A DNA stretch of 18,366 bases, taken from UBA1822 sp963634795. Its GTDB lineage: Bacteria > Bacillota > Negativicutes > Veillonellales > Dialisteraceae. The notes under the pieces were generated by a model. That model had not been told where the DNA came from, made no database searches, and saw nothing but the letters and a program-made list of their open reading frames with translations. This document shows, piece after piece, positions 6,006 through 12,980 of the stretch (its first letter is position 1; every line of letters begins with the position of its first letter). Location: positions 1-18,366 of the forward strand of contig CAVHDO010000017.1 in the NCBI GenBank assembly GCA_963634795.1, read 5' to 3'. A program made the translations under genes and the position numbers.

Positions 6006-8858
6006 TCAGAAGGAGTAACGCACAGTGAAGTAGTACGTCCGCCCTTGGATGGGGTATTCCGGATTGATGTAACCGGACGAATCGCCCGTCTTGAAGTAGG
6101 CATCCTTCACCCAGATTTTTTGTTTCGGCCCGTCGTCGAAGATGTCGTTGCAGCCGAGGGTCAGCTGCCAAGATTTCGATGGCATGAATTTGACGCCCAA
6201 ATTCATTATGGTCAGGGCGGGCACCGGTTTCCCATTCAGGTATGGGGATTGGCCGGTCGCCGCTTTCAAATAATAGGTGAAATATTCATCCGTGTAATGT
6301 CCTTCGGCGAAGACGGCCCATTTCTGGCTCGGCCGGTAGGTGAGACGGACATTGCCTTCCCATTCCGGCTGATAGGTCGGCCAGATTTCTCCGTAAGAGT
6401 CCGTCCGATTCGCTTTGTGCCGGCTGGCCGCCCATGCATTCGTGTAAGTGAATTGCAGATCTAAATCCACTTTTTTCCATTTGAAGCTCGTCTGGAATTC
6501 GAAGCCGTGGGCGCGACCTTTGCTGTCGTTGAAATAGGACCAATAATCTTTGCCTGCGCGCTCGAGCTGGAGCATATTGTCCGATTCGCGCCAGAAATAG
6601 GTAAGCGTGGTCGCATTCTGCGCGCCGAGCCATTTCCGATGCAAGAGGACGCTGAAATCAAATTGTTTGCCGTCTTCCGGCACGGGGAACATGGCGCCTT
6701 CCCCGTTTCGATTCATCGGCGCCGGCAGGATGCCCGCTCCGTCACCGGCGATTTCGGCCATATTGAGCAGACGATAATAAGTACCGCCCGTCATGCGCAA
6801 GGTGAGATTTTCGTTGTAGACTTTTTTGAGAGCCAGTTGCCAAGTGAATTTCCCTTTCGTCTGAGAATCTTTCGGGGAAATCCAAGTGAAAAATCCGTCC
6901 TCGAAGCGGGCGCCGTCACTGTAGCCAGTGATTTTCGATTGGTTGTAGCGAAGACCGGGCGTCAGGATGAGGGATCCTTTTTTGTCGAGTGTGATGGAAT
7001 CCTGCAGTTGGATATTGAAGAGTTCCTGCTCGTAGCGATTGCGGATTTGCGAGGCCAAGTTGTTCGCGCTGGCCGTTCCGGACATAATCTTTCGCATATT
7101 GGAACCGTCGATGTCCAAGCATTCGCGGGACATATTGAGCAGGAAGTCGAGCATGTGCCGGTCATTCACTTTGTAAGTCCCGTCAATCTGGAAGGTGTAT
7201 TTATTCGATTTGTATTGGCTCCATTCGCGAAGCGGCGTATTTTGCATATCCCATTCGCTGTCCGGATAGGCCGTATTGATTTTCTCGGCGCGGTATTCCG
7301 AATTTTTGTGCATGTAATCGAGCATCCAGCCCCATTCGAGCTTGCCGACTTCTTGGCGACGTTGTACCAAGAGACTCGCGCTGTTTTGCTTTTGCCGACG
7401 GCTGTCATAATAGAGCAAATCGTGCAGATCGGATTCGGGGTAGGCACCGGCGGCATTGGCATCCCCCAGCCAGATGCTGTCCGGCATATGGCGATCCAGC
7501 GTCTCGTAGCTGCCTTTCACGACCCAATGCTTGTCCTGCCATTTGAGGATGGTATTCGTTTTTTCATAATCATTGTACCGGCGCCAGCGTTTCTTCTGTT
7601 CCGCCGCTTTCTTTTTCTCTTCTTCCTCTTTTATGCTTTCCATGTAACCGGCAGTTTCCTCACTTGTATCCGGATCTGCTTTTTTGACGAAATCAACTTT
7701 TTCGTCGATGACCGATTGATAGTGGTTTTGGATGTATTTGTTCTTGATTTGGTTCTTTGTTTCCTCATCTAAATAATCAGGGCCCCATCCGGTTTCTTTC
7801 CAGTCATCGCACAATAGAATCTCCCAACCATATGTGTCGCCATTCGCTTTTACGTATTTGGCTTTGAGATCTTCCGGGACACAATCTAGGAGATCCGCAG
7901 AACCGTTCTCGTGAAATTTACTGTTTACAAATACGTTTATTTGGTCTTCGGCTTTTCCTTCCCATTTTGTTTGCGTGTCGCTCACGAGACCGCCTTCGCC
8001 TTCTTTTTTCACATAGCTGACCCATTCACTTTCATTGTTTTTGTAATAATCGATTTGCTCCTCCGAGAGATCGACATAGGGCTCCAAAGATTGACCATAG
8101 TTATCTTTCGGATTCGTGATATAGCCAATCCATTTCATGTTGAAATCGGTAATCTCAGTTTGTTTCGCTTGGATTTGCTGCTCCGCAAACTTGATATAGC
8201 GCTCGGCCGCATAATTTTCATACGCGAAATCGCCCTTGGAGGATTCGTAATTCGTGCCGAATAGTAAGGTGCCGCTACCGACGGGAAGATTGACTTCGGC
8301 TGACGCTTTCTTTCCGCCGTAGGAACTTTTGCCGAGCTCCGCATAGCCGCGGGTGCCCTGCGGTTTCTTCGTGACGATATTGATGACGCCGCCCATGAAG
8401 GTCCCGCCGAAACGGCTTGGGACATAACCGCGATAGACTTCGATGCGCTCCACATTCGTGATGGGGATCGTGGACAGATCGACGGCCGTATCGCCGCCCA
8501 AATTCATCAGGACGCCGTCGACGAAGACCCCGACCTGCGCCGCCGTGGAGCCGCGGATGGTGACGGTCGTGTATTGCCCCTTGCCGTTCACTTCGCGCAC
8601 GTGCACGCCCGGGACGGTGAGCAACATATCCGGAAGCGTTTTTTGTTCGCCCTTGAAATCTTCGGGACGGATAATATTCACCGAACCCGGCGACAATTTC
8701 GATTCCCAATCCGGACGTTTCGCCTCGACGGTGATGCCTTCCAAAGCGGCGACCTCCGTGGGCTCTTCCGCGGCTTGCACCATCGTCACGCCGGCACTGA
8801 GCCCGCACGTCAGCGCCAAGACAGCGCCCCATACCTGTTTCTTTCTCCCTCTGCTCAT
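6006..8858 (-). CDS. TonB-dependent outer-membrane receptor with a large charged insertion
   Basis: Imports a scarce substrate (siderophore, haem, corrinoid or other metal chelate; ligand unknown) across the outer membrane using TonB energy. A signal peptide spans 1-29/30 (hydrophobic core, VQA-A). The TonB box is probably GITVEA at 41-46. The plug (about 50-170) has VDGVLMN, IERIEVYRG-like VERIEVYRGYVPSRFGG and GGVINIVTKKP. The beta-barrel ends in YYFTVRYSF with the C-terminal Phe typical of outer-membrane proteins. At 950 residues it is far longer than the usual 650-750. The excess is a hydrophilic, Lys/Glu-rich block at about 217-430, AT-richer than the rest, with two cysteines (C326, C350). 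AAGGAGG lies 7 nt before the ATG. Divergent from a MerR regulator, which probably controls it through the promoter at 8923-8953. Confidence 0.93.
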   Translation of the reverse strand: MSRGRKKQVWGAVLALTCGLSAGVTMVQAAEEPTEVAALEGITVEAKRPDWESKLSPGSVNIIRPEDFKGEQKTLPDMLLTVPGVHVREVNGKGQYTTVTIRGSTAAQVGVFVDGVLMNLGGDTAVDLSTIPITNVERIEVYRGYVPSRFGGTFMGGVINIVTKKPQGTRGYAELGKSSYGGKKASAEVNLPVGSGTLLFGTNYESSKGDFAYENYAAERYIKFAEQQIQAKQTEITDFNMKWIGYITNPKDNYGQSLEPYVDLSEEQIDYYKNNESEWVSYVKKEGEGGLVSDTQTKWEGKAEDQINVFVNSKFHENGSADLLDCVPEDLKAKYVKANGDTYGWEILLCDDWKETGWGPDYLDEETKNQIKNKYIQNHYQSVIDEKVDFVKKADPDTSEETAGYMESIKEEEEKKKAAEQKKRWRRYNDYEKTNTILKWQDKHWVVKGSYETLDRHMPDSIWLGDANAAGAYPESDLHDLLYYDSRRQKQNSASLLVQRRQEVGKLEWGWMLDYMHKNSEYRAEKINTAYPDSEWDMQNTPLREWSQYKSNKYTFQIDGTYKVNDRHMLDFLLNMSRECLDIDGSNMRKIMSGTASANNLASQIRNRYEQELFNIQLQDSITLDKKGSLILTPGLRYNQSKITGYSDGARFEDGFFTWISPKDSQTKGKFTWQLALKKVYNENLTLRMTGGTYYRLLNMAEIAGDGAGILPAPMNRNGEGAMFPVPEDGKQFDFSVLLHRKWLGAQNATTLTYFWRESDNMLQLERAGKDYWSYFNDSKGRAHGFEFQTSFKWKKVDLDLQFTYTNAWAASRHKANRTDSYGEIWPTYQPEWEGNVRLTYRPSQKWAVFAEGHYTDEYFTYYLKAATGQSPYLNGKPVPALTIMNLGVKFMPSKSWQLTLGCNDIFDDGPKQKIWVKDAYFKTGDSSGYINPEYPIQGRTYYFTVRYSF

Positions 8859-8922
8859 AAAAAATCCTCCTTCTCGAAAAAATAATTGGATAAAATTTTA
8901 TGTTTTCGTGCCATCGTCGCGT

Positions 8923-8953
8923 ATCATAAACTGTACGATAATCATACGGTCAA
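8923..8953 (-). promoter_or_regulatory. MerR-type promoter of TonB receptor 1 with a 19-bp spacer
   Basis: On the minus strand TTGACC (8948-8953) and TATGAT (8923-8928) are separated by 19 bp, two more than normal. MerR-family activators work on such promoters by untwisting the spacer. An imperfect dyad (8931-8949, CTGTACGATAATCATACGG, 7 of 9 pairs matching around a central base) fills the spacer. Transcription would start near 8916, about 58 nt before the ATG. The divergent neighbour is a MerR-family gene. Confidence 0.75.
8931..8949. promoter_or_regulatory. Candidate operator dyad for the divergent MerR regulator
   Basis: CTGTACGATAATCATACGG: the half-sites match at 7 of 9 paired positions, centred at 8940, within about 2 bp of the middle of the -35/-10 spacer. 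The core GATAATCAT is also the core of a Fur box, so Fur binding is an alternative, but the outer parts do not fit Fur. Confidence 0.6.
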
Positions 8954-9061
8954 GGCCTAAAACGACCTGAAATTTAATTTTTAGCTAAGAAACAAAACTT
9001 TTTTCTGAAATGAAACTTTTCTTCTCCGAAAAATAAAAAAGAGTCATTTTATGAGAAAATG

Positions 9062-9070
9062 TGTTATAAT
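9062..9070 (+). promoter_or_regulatory. Extended -10 promoter, probably for the MerR gene
   Basis: TGTTATAAT gives a perfect TATAAT with the TGn extension; no good -35 lies 16-18 bp upstream. The leader would be about 170 nt. I see no further gene or known riboswitch in 8954-9245. Confidence 0.6.
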
Positions 9071-9245
9071 TAAAACCAATGCATGATTAAGAAAAACCTT
9101 ATTTTGGTATCTGCCAATCGCATAAGAACGGCCGCATGAAAATCTTTGGGCGCTCACGGGAATGAGACGTGGGAAGCGGTCACGTGAAAATGCGCACGAA
9201 GCGGAAGCCAGCCCGATTTGGTTTCCGTTTCTTTGTCAGGAGTGT

Positions 9246-10103
9246 ATGAAAACGAAAGATTATTACACGTCCGGCGAGCTCGCCAAGCTTTTTAATTTGC
9301 CGAAGCAGACGATGTTCTACTACGACAAGATGGGAGTCCTGAGGCCGGAATTTGTCGCGCCAAATGGCTATCGTTACTATTCGACGTCCCAATATCTGAC
9401 GCTGGAGATCATTCTCTTTTTGCGTCGGATGGATATCCCCGTCGCTGATATCAAGAAATTCTTGGATCATCGCTCAAAGGAAACTTTGATTGAGCTACTC
9501 GACAAGAAAGAGGCGGCGTGTCGGAAAGAGATCGAGGAGATCAGTGCGGTCATGCGCGCCATCGACAAGTATCGCTCGCGGGCGTCTCGGGCGCAGTCGC
9601 TTCCGCTTGATCGGGTGTTGCTCCAGAGTTTCCCGGAATGCGCCATGTATCTGACGCCGATTCCGCTAGAGGAACGCGGCGGGATGAAAACGATTGCCGT
9701 GCGAGCCAAGCATGTGCAGGAGGCGTTTGCCGATTCGTTTTGCAAAGATCGCCCGACGGGCTGGGTGATTTCCAAAGAAGATTTCTTTTCGCAAGAATTT
9801 AGTCACGCCTCGGCCGTTGTCACGAAAGCAAATAATGCCAAGGCGGCGAATTATATCCGCGAGGCGGGACTCTATTGCACCATTTTTCTCAAGGGATCGT
9901 ATTTTTTCCGTTGCCGCGATGCCTACGAAGAATTGAACGCATTCATGAAACGCAATTCCTTTAAGCCGGACGGCGACGTCTTCCTTTTCCCAATCGTGAG
10001 CTACTGGGCTGTCGACGATCCAGATGAATACATCAATTCCCTTACAGTCAAGGTCTATCCATTATCCCCCCCCCCCCCGAAAACAATAGGTTTATTATTA
10101 TAG
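9246..10103 (+). CDS. MerR-family transcriptional regulator, BmrR-like with GyrI-type effector domain
   Basis: DNA-binding regulator that should sense a small molecule and activate a 19-bp-spacer promoter. The winged helix-turn-helix is at the N-terminus (YYTSGELAKLFNLPKQTMFYYD, 6-27; the wing has GYRYYS), a dimerisation helix at about 78-112, and a C-terminal region of about 150 residues ending in YWAVDDPDEYINSL resembles GyrI-like ligand-binding domains. The ATG at 9246 is chosen because AGGAG lies just upstream, although only 3 nt away, and because the helix-turn-helix begins at once; an in-frame ATG at 9162 would add 28 residues without family support. The last codons run through a C13 tract coding for SPPPP, so the tail is probably length-variable. 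The divergent TonB receptor is the likely target; the ligand is unknown. Confidence 0.88.
   Translation: MKTKDYYTSGELAKLFNLPKQTMFYYDKMGVLRPEFVAPNGYRYYSTSQYLTLEIILFLRRMDIPVADIKKFLDHRSKETLIELLDKKEAACRKEIEEISAVMRAIDKYRSRASRAQSLPLDRVLLQSFPECAMYLTPIPLEERGGMKTIAVRAKHVQEAFADSFCKDRPTGWVISKEDFFSQEFSHASAVVTKANNAKAANYIREAGLYCTIFLKGSYFFRCRDAYEELNAFMKRNSFKPDGDVFLFPIVSYWAVDDPDEYINSLTVKVYPLSPPPPKTIGLLL
10066..10078. repeat. C13 homopolymer in the 3' end of the MerR gene
   Basis: Thirteen consecutive C, against runs of about five or less elsewhere except the C9 at 14952. In the present length the tail reads SPPPP and stops at 10103. One C fewer gives SPPPRKQ and a stop at 10089. One C more reads through the terminator for about 145 further residues. 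Confidence 0.9.
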
Positions 10104-10118
10104 TTAATAGAAAACGGA

Positions 10119-10145
10119 CAAAGCACTTCTTTGGGAGTGCTTTTT
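10119..10145 (+). terminator. Rho-independent terminator of the MerR gene
   Basis: AAGCACTTC and GGGAGTGCTT form a 7-9 bp stem followed by TTTTT. Sequence and position relative to the following GGGAAGAG stretch match the lysS terminator, so terminator and repeat module may have been duplicated together. Confidence 0.88.
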
Positions 10146-10146
10146 G

Positions 10147-10216
10147 TATGAGGGAAGAGAGGCTCAGCTTGTTTTGTGTTTACTTTTTTTGCAGGCAGGA
10201 TGGAGACGGCGATGAG
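10147..10216. repeat. Mosaic spacer module: shortened purine leader (copy 3)
   Basis: GAGGGAAGAGAGGCTC, then GCAGGCAGGATGGAGACGG: the same leader as 2255-2323 and 5358-5422, with the TCAGA units missing at this point. The spacer up to the toxin-antitoxin promoter holds only mosaic modules. Confidence 0.65.
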
Positions 10217-10218
10217 AA

Positions 10219-10246
10219 AGTGCACAGTGCACAGTGCACAGTACAC
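10219..10246. repeat. AGTGCAC heptamer array (copy 2)
   Basis: Three AGTGCAC units followed by AGTACAC, gap-free, and then AGG as in copy 1. Confidence 0.95.
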
Positions 10247-10287
10247 AGGTTGGGGTCCTCGGCTTTTTACGTCAGGCGAGATGGAGA

Positions 10288-10316
10288 CGTCAGACGGTCA
10301 GACATCGGACGTCAGA
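10288..10316. repeat. TCAGAC heptamer array (copy 3)
   Basis: CGTCAGA, CGGTCAGA, CATCGGA, CGTCAGA, then TTTTAG and the hairpin module. Nearly identical in order and sequence to 18250-18278. Confidence 0.88.
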
Positions 10317-10320
10317 TTTT

Positions 10321-10430
10321 AGAGGTGTCGCTCCGCGACGATTTTTATATTACGCCTTCGGCGACCCATCATCCGGCGCTTCGCGCCATTGACAACCGTC
10401 CACTGGAAGGTTGTCTACAAAGGAAGGCTT
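10321..10430. repeat. Hairpin-cluster repeat module (copy 3, inverted) with nested hairpin
   Basis: Inverted relative to copies 1 and 2: GTCGC-TCC-GCGAC (10327-10339), CGCC-TTC-GGCG (10353-10363), GGCGC-TTC-GCGCC (10375-10387), then a nested hairpin (10391-10415, perfect 7-bp arms GACAACC/GGTTGTC) where copy 1 has CCTTCC/GGAAGG. It ends in AAAGGAAGGC. A further CTCCGCGCGATTTTT remnant lies at 10442-10456. Confidence 0.85.
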
Positions 10431-10489
10431 GCGCAGTGCGTGCTCCGCGCGATTTTTCTGATTTTAAAACAGAGCGCCCTAATATCATT

Positions 10490-10511
10490 GACAAATTGTA
10501 TTGCGTTTGTC
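10490..10511. promoter_or_regulatory. Candidate operator of the toxin-antitoxin operon
   Basis: GACAAA (10490-10495) and TTTGTC (10506-10511) form a perfect 6-bp inverted repeat with 10 nt between the arms, overlapping the likely -35. Ribbon-helix-helix antitoxins normally repress their own promoter through such dyads. Confidence 0.5.
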
Positions 10512-10529
10512 CTTGCATTTGCATATAAT
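10501..10529 (+). promoter_or_regulatory. Promoter of the toxin-antitoxin operon
   Basis: Perfect TATAAT at 10524-10529 with TTGCGT at 10501-10506, spacer 17 bp. A better TTGACA at 10488 is 30 bp away from this -10 and cannot serve it. The start near 10536 leaves about 30 nt before the first gene. Confidence 0.65.
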
Positions 10530-10566
10530 GAAAACAAAAGAATTTTGTCGGGAAGGAGGCTTTGTG

Positions 10567-10881
10567 ATGGCGAAATCAGCCAATTTATATGCACGAATCG
10601 AGCCGGATTTGAAAGAACGAGCCGAAAGTATTTTGTCTGCGCTCGGGATTCCCGCATCGAACGCGATCACTCTTTTTTACAAACAAATCGTCTTGCAAAA
10701 CGGATTGCCCTTCCCGGTCAAATTGCCGGAGCATCCGCCGGACATTCATCGCATGACGGTGACGGAGCTCCATGCGGAATTGGGAAAAGGGGACGCGGAT
10801 GCCAAAGCCGGTCGCACCGTTCCGATGGCGCAAGCATTTGTAAAGGCGCGGGAAGAATGGAAAAAGGAGGAAATCAAATGA
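10567..10881 (+). CDS. RelB/DinJ-family antitoxin-like ribbon-helix-helix protein
   Basis: A 104-residue protein that should bind DNA as a dimer and act as antitoxin and/or autorepressor. Residues 5-10 (ANLYAR) form the DNA-contacting strand, followed by two helices (about 12-27 and 30-44) with ASNAITLFYKQIVLQNGLPF, typical of RelB/DinJ. The C-terminal part with MTVTELHAELGKGDADAKAG and VPMAQAFVKAREE is the RelB-type toxin-binding tail. AAGGAGG lies 7 nt before the ATG; in-frame ATGs upstream (10501, 10528) lie before or within the promoter region. No RelE/YafQ toxin gene follows. The next gene overlaps by 4 nt and the third is zeta-like, so here the protein may act as an omega-like repressor (inference). 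Confidence 0.87.
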   Translation: MAKSANLYARIEPDLKERAESILSALGIPASNAITLFYKQIVLQNGLPFPVKLPEHPPDIHRMTVTELHAELGKGDADAKAGRTVPMAQAFVKAREEWKKEEIK

Positions 10882-11120
10882 TGGAAAATACGGTTCAGGT
10901 CGGAGGAAGAACGGTCAAGATTATTCCTTCGGAGGATGCGTCGGCAGTACAAGCCAATATCAGCGAGCGGGATGCGGAAATGGATCGACGGGCGACAGCC
11001 GCCGTGTGTGCGGCGATTGAAAAAGCCAAGGTCTGTAAAAAACCAATTTGTCGCTATGATTCCGAGTCCGGCCGCGCGTATTTGGAATATGCCGATGGGA
11101 GAAAAGAATATGTCGACTAA
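10878..11120 (+). CDS. Small conserved-looking protein, candidate antitoxin of the zeta-like kinase
   Basis: 80 residues, no family recognised with certainty. An N-terminal strand region (VQVGGRTVKIIP), an amphipathic helix at about 27-52 (ISERDAEMDRRATAAVCAA) and a C-terminal hairpin-like part (CRYDSESGRAYLEYADGRK) can be seen; three cysteines (C44, C53, C58). AAGGAGG is 7 nt before the ATG, which overlaps the previous stop as ATGA; a second ATG follows directly (10881). The 3' end overlaps the kinase gene by 11 nt. Placed between a DNA-binding antitoxin and a zeta-like kinase, with two translational couplings, it occupies the position of epsilon in omega-epsilon-zeta operons. I see no resemblance to epsilon itself. 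Confidence 0.8.
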   Translation: MMENTVQVGGRTVKIIPSEDASAVQANISERDAEMDRRATAAVCAAIEKAKVCKKPICRYDSESGRAYLEYADGRKEYVD

Positions 11121-11664
11121 GAAGCCGATGGTTTTGATTTTTGCCGGCCCTAATGGATCTGGCAAAAGTACGGTGACCGGATATTTTGAGATTGTCGGCG
11201 AGTATACGAATGCAGATGACATTGTCGCGTCCGCAGGAATTGATAATGTCACGGCGACACGGATGGTTGATGAAAGAAGATATGCGGCAATCAGTGAAAA
11301 AAGAGATTTTTCATTCGAGACAGTCTTGTCTTCGGAATACAAAATGCAAATATTGGAGAAAGCAAAAGATAGCGGATATTTCATTAAATGTGTATTTGTT
11401 TTAACGACTAGCCCGCGTATCAATGTGGGGAGAGTTTATACCAGAGTGGCGCAGGGAGGCCATGCCGTACCGGAGGATAAAATTATTTCGCGCTACTACA
11501 AATCGCTGAAGAACATAAAGAGGCTACTGGAAATTTGCGATATTTTGCATGTGTATGACAATACGTCAACGCCGCGGCGGATTATACGAAAGCATAAAGA
11601 TGATATTTCCATATTTCCCAATGAATTGTGGGACGAGGAATCGATTTTGGCGTTGATGCGATAA
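11110..11664 (+). CDS. Zeta-toxin-like P-loop kinase
   Basis: Zeta toxins phosphorylate UDP-N-acetylglucosamine and so block peptidoglycan synthesis; whether this shorter relative uses the same substrate is unknown. Of its 184 residues, GPNGSGKST (13-21) is the Walker A loop, NADDI (35-39) carries acidic residues near the nucleotide, SFET (68-71) matches the substrate-binding FET motif of the family, and RVAQGGHAVPEDKIISRYY (112-130) is the Arg-rich segment typical of the COG4185 branch. Plasmid zeta has about 290 residues, so this is a compact version. The ATG at 11110 has GGGAGA 7 nt upstream and overlaps the preceding gene by 11 nt. No terminator is seen before the next gene, 30 nt downstream. 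Confidence 0.88.
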   Translation: MSTKKPMVLIFAGPNGSGKSTVTGYFEIVGEYTNADDIVASAGIDNVTATRMVDERRYAAISEKRDFSFETVLSSEYKMQILEKAKDSGYFIKCVFVLTTSPRINVGRVYTRVAQGGHAVPEDKIISRYYKSLKNIKRLLEICDILHVYDNTSTPRRIIRKHKDDISIFPNELWDEESILALMR

Positions 11665-11694
11665 AACTTTTTGTGACGGCTTGGAGGAGGCTTC

Positions 11695-12744
11695 ATGAAA
11701 TCGTTGGCGGGAAAAGCGGCGGGGATTGTATTTTCATTTTTGGTTTCTTCGGGATTTTGCGCTTTGGCGGCGTCGCCTTTGGAAACGGAATTCACGGTGC
11801 TGCCGATTTTGGCGGTGGATCGGGCGGGGACGCTGATTTTTTCGGATTCGCCCGAGTATGCGTCCGCGCACGGGATCTTGGCCGAGGGGACGGTGGCCAA
11901 GGGCGCGGGGCGCGTGTATTATTACCATGTGAATGAGACGGGGAAACCGGCGCGTCTCGTCGTGTATGCGCAATCGAAAAAGCCGCAGGAAATCTCCGTC
12001 ACGCGGACGGTTCGCGGCAATCCGAGCCGAGATTATATTTCCACGGGGCGGACGCTTTCATTTCGGGAAATGACGAGCATCACCGGGGCGCCGAAGACGG
12101 TGCAACTTCCGGCGGGGGAGCGCGTCGTGATTTTCGAGGAGAATCAAGACGGCATCCGGCCTGACGATTTGGTGAGCGGCATCGTGGAAGTCGAGACGAA
12201 AAAGCCGATCACGATGGGAACGGCGTTGCTTCCGAAGGAAACGGATGTGTGGATGGCCAGATCATTACAAATAGCGCCGTACTTGCCGGCGGATTCGCAC
12301 GGGCTTCGCGGGACATTTCCGTCCGAACTTTGGTGGGAGTCGGGTCCTTGGAATCCGTCTCAAGGCGCGGCGGCGATTGTGATCGGAGACGGGCTGCAGT
12401 TCCAGATGGGTTATGACGAAATTGACAAGAAAGCGCGAGAAAATTTCGGCGATTACGGCATCGCGTATCATCTCCGCGTGAAGACGGAAGGGGAAGGCCG
12501 GTTCAAACTGTATATCAATCCGCAGGGCGGGGTCTATGTCGGAAGTTTCCGCATTGGGCAAGACGAAAAGTTTTTGAAATTTTATCGGACGGAAACGACG
12601 AAAAAAGGACTGCGCTTCGGACAAGATACGGCGGATGATTTGCTGGAAGCTGGGACATGGGAAGCCGGGCGTGATTTATTTATCCGTTTCATTCCTGCCG
12701 GCGCGACATATTTACCAATCCGATTCCTATTGATTCCGGAGTAA
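11695..12744 (+). CDS. Secreted protein of unknown function
   Basis: 349 residues, family not recognised. The N-terminus is a clear signal peptide (MKSLAGK, a hydrophobic stretch, cleavage probably after CALA at about 25). The cysteine is not in a lipobox, so a soluble periplasmic or surface protein is likely. The rest is hydrophilic, rich in short alternating hydrophobic stretches (RVYYYHVNETGKPARLVVY, RVVIFEE, FIRFIPAGATYLPIRFLLIP) that suggest an all-beta protein, with no further membrane segment. TTGGAGGAGG lies a few nt before the ATG. It starts 30 nt after the zeta-like gene without an intervening terminator, so it may be read from the same promoter, but a functional link is not evident. 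The bidirectional terminator at 12981-13028 ends its transcript. Confidence 0.85.
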   Translation: MKSLAGKAAGIVFSFLVSSGFCALAASPLETEFTVLPILAVDRAGTLIFSDSPEYASAHGILAEGTVAKGAGRVYYYHVNETGKPARLVVYAQSKKPQEISVTRTVRGNPSRDYISTGRTLSFREMTSITGAPKTVQLPAGERVVIFEENQDGIRPDDLVSGIVEVETKKPITMGTALLPKETDVWMARSLQIAPYLPADSHGLRGTFPSELWWESGPWNPSQGAAAIVIGDGLQFQMGYDEIDKKARENFGDYGIAYHLRVKTEGEGRFKLYINPQGGVYVGSFRIGQDEKFLKFYRTETTKKGLRFGQDTADDLLEAGTWEAGRDLFIRFIPAGATYLPIRFLLIPE

Positions 12745-12824
12745 GGAATAAGGAACCAGAATGAAGAATGCTAATGTTTCAATTTTGTCTGAGGAAACAG
12801 CCAAGCATTCATAAAGTGTCGTCT

Positions 12825-12852
12825 AATAGCTAACAGCTAACAGCCAATGACT
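12825..12852. repeat. AACAGCT heptamer array
   Basis: AATAGCT, AACAGCT, AACAGCC, AATGACT in 7-bp register. A unit sequence not seen in the other spacers, but with the same period and size. The spacer 12745-12980 holds only such arrays and no gene. Confidence 0.8.
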
Positions 12853-12882
12853 ATCTCGCGCCTGACGAAAAAGCACATCACC

Positions 12883-12917
12883 GTCTGACGTCTGATATCT
12901 GATATCTGATGTCTCAA
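12883..12917. repeat. TCTGAT heptamer array
   Basis: GTCTGAC, GTCTGAT, ATCTGAT, ATCTGAT, GTCTCAA, gap-free; the same family and orientation as 2651-2685 and 5706-5740. Confidence 0.85.
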
Positions 12918-12952
12918 TCTTGTCTGACAAAAAAGCCAAGCGCGCCAATCTC

Positions 12953-12970
12953 TGCACAGTGCACTGTGCA
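12953..12970. repeat. Perfect 18-bp palindrome made of AGTGCAC units
   Basis: TGCACAGTGCACTGTGCA is identical to its reverse complement. It looks like two AGTGCAC arrays joined head to head, the only place where this heptamer changes orientation within an array. Confidence 0.9.
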
Positions 12971-12980
12971 CTGCCTTCAA

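Noticed and set aside
8931..8949. Fur box in the TonB receptor 1 promoter (GATAATCAT core)
   Set aside because: Only 9 central bases agree; the outer parts do not. The position in a 19-bp spacer opposite a MerR gene fits a MerR operator better. Kept as an alternative only.
9100..9245. Possible cobalamin-type riboswitch before the MerR gene (GTGAAAAT, GGAAGCCAG fragments)
   Set aside because: Only short scattered matches; the conserved core (CCCGC-ACTG type) and the B12 box are missing, and a regulator would be an unusual target.
10878..11120. Reading the middle gene of the toxin operon as a RelE/YafQ toxin partner of the RelB-like protein
   Set aside because: 80 residues without the RelE fold pattern of basic strands and C-terminal catalytic Arg/Tyr/His; the kinase downstream is the more likely toxin.
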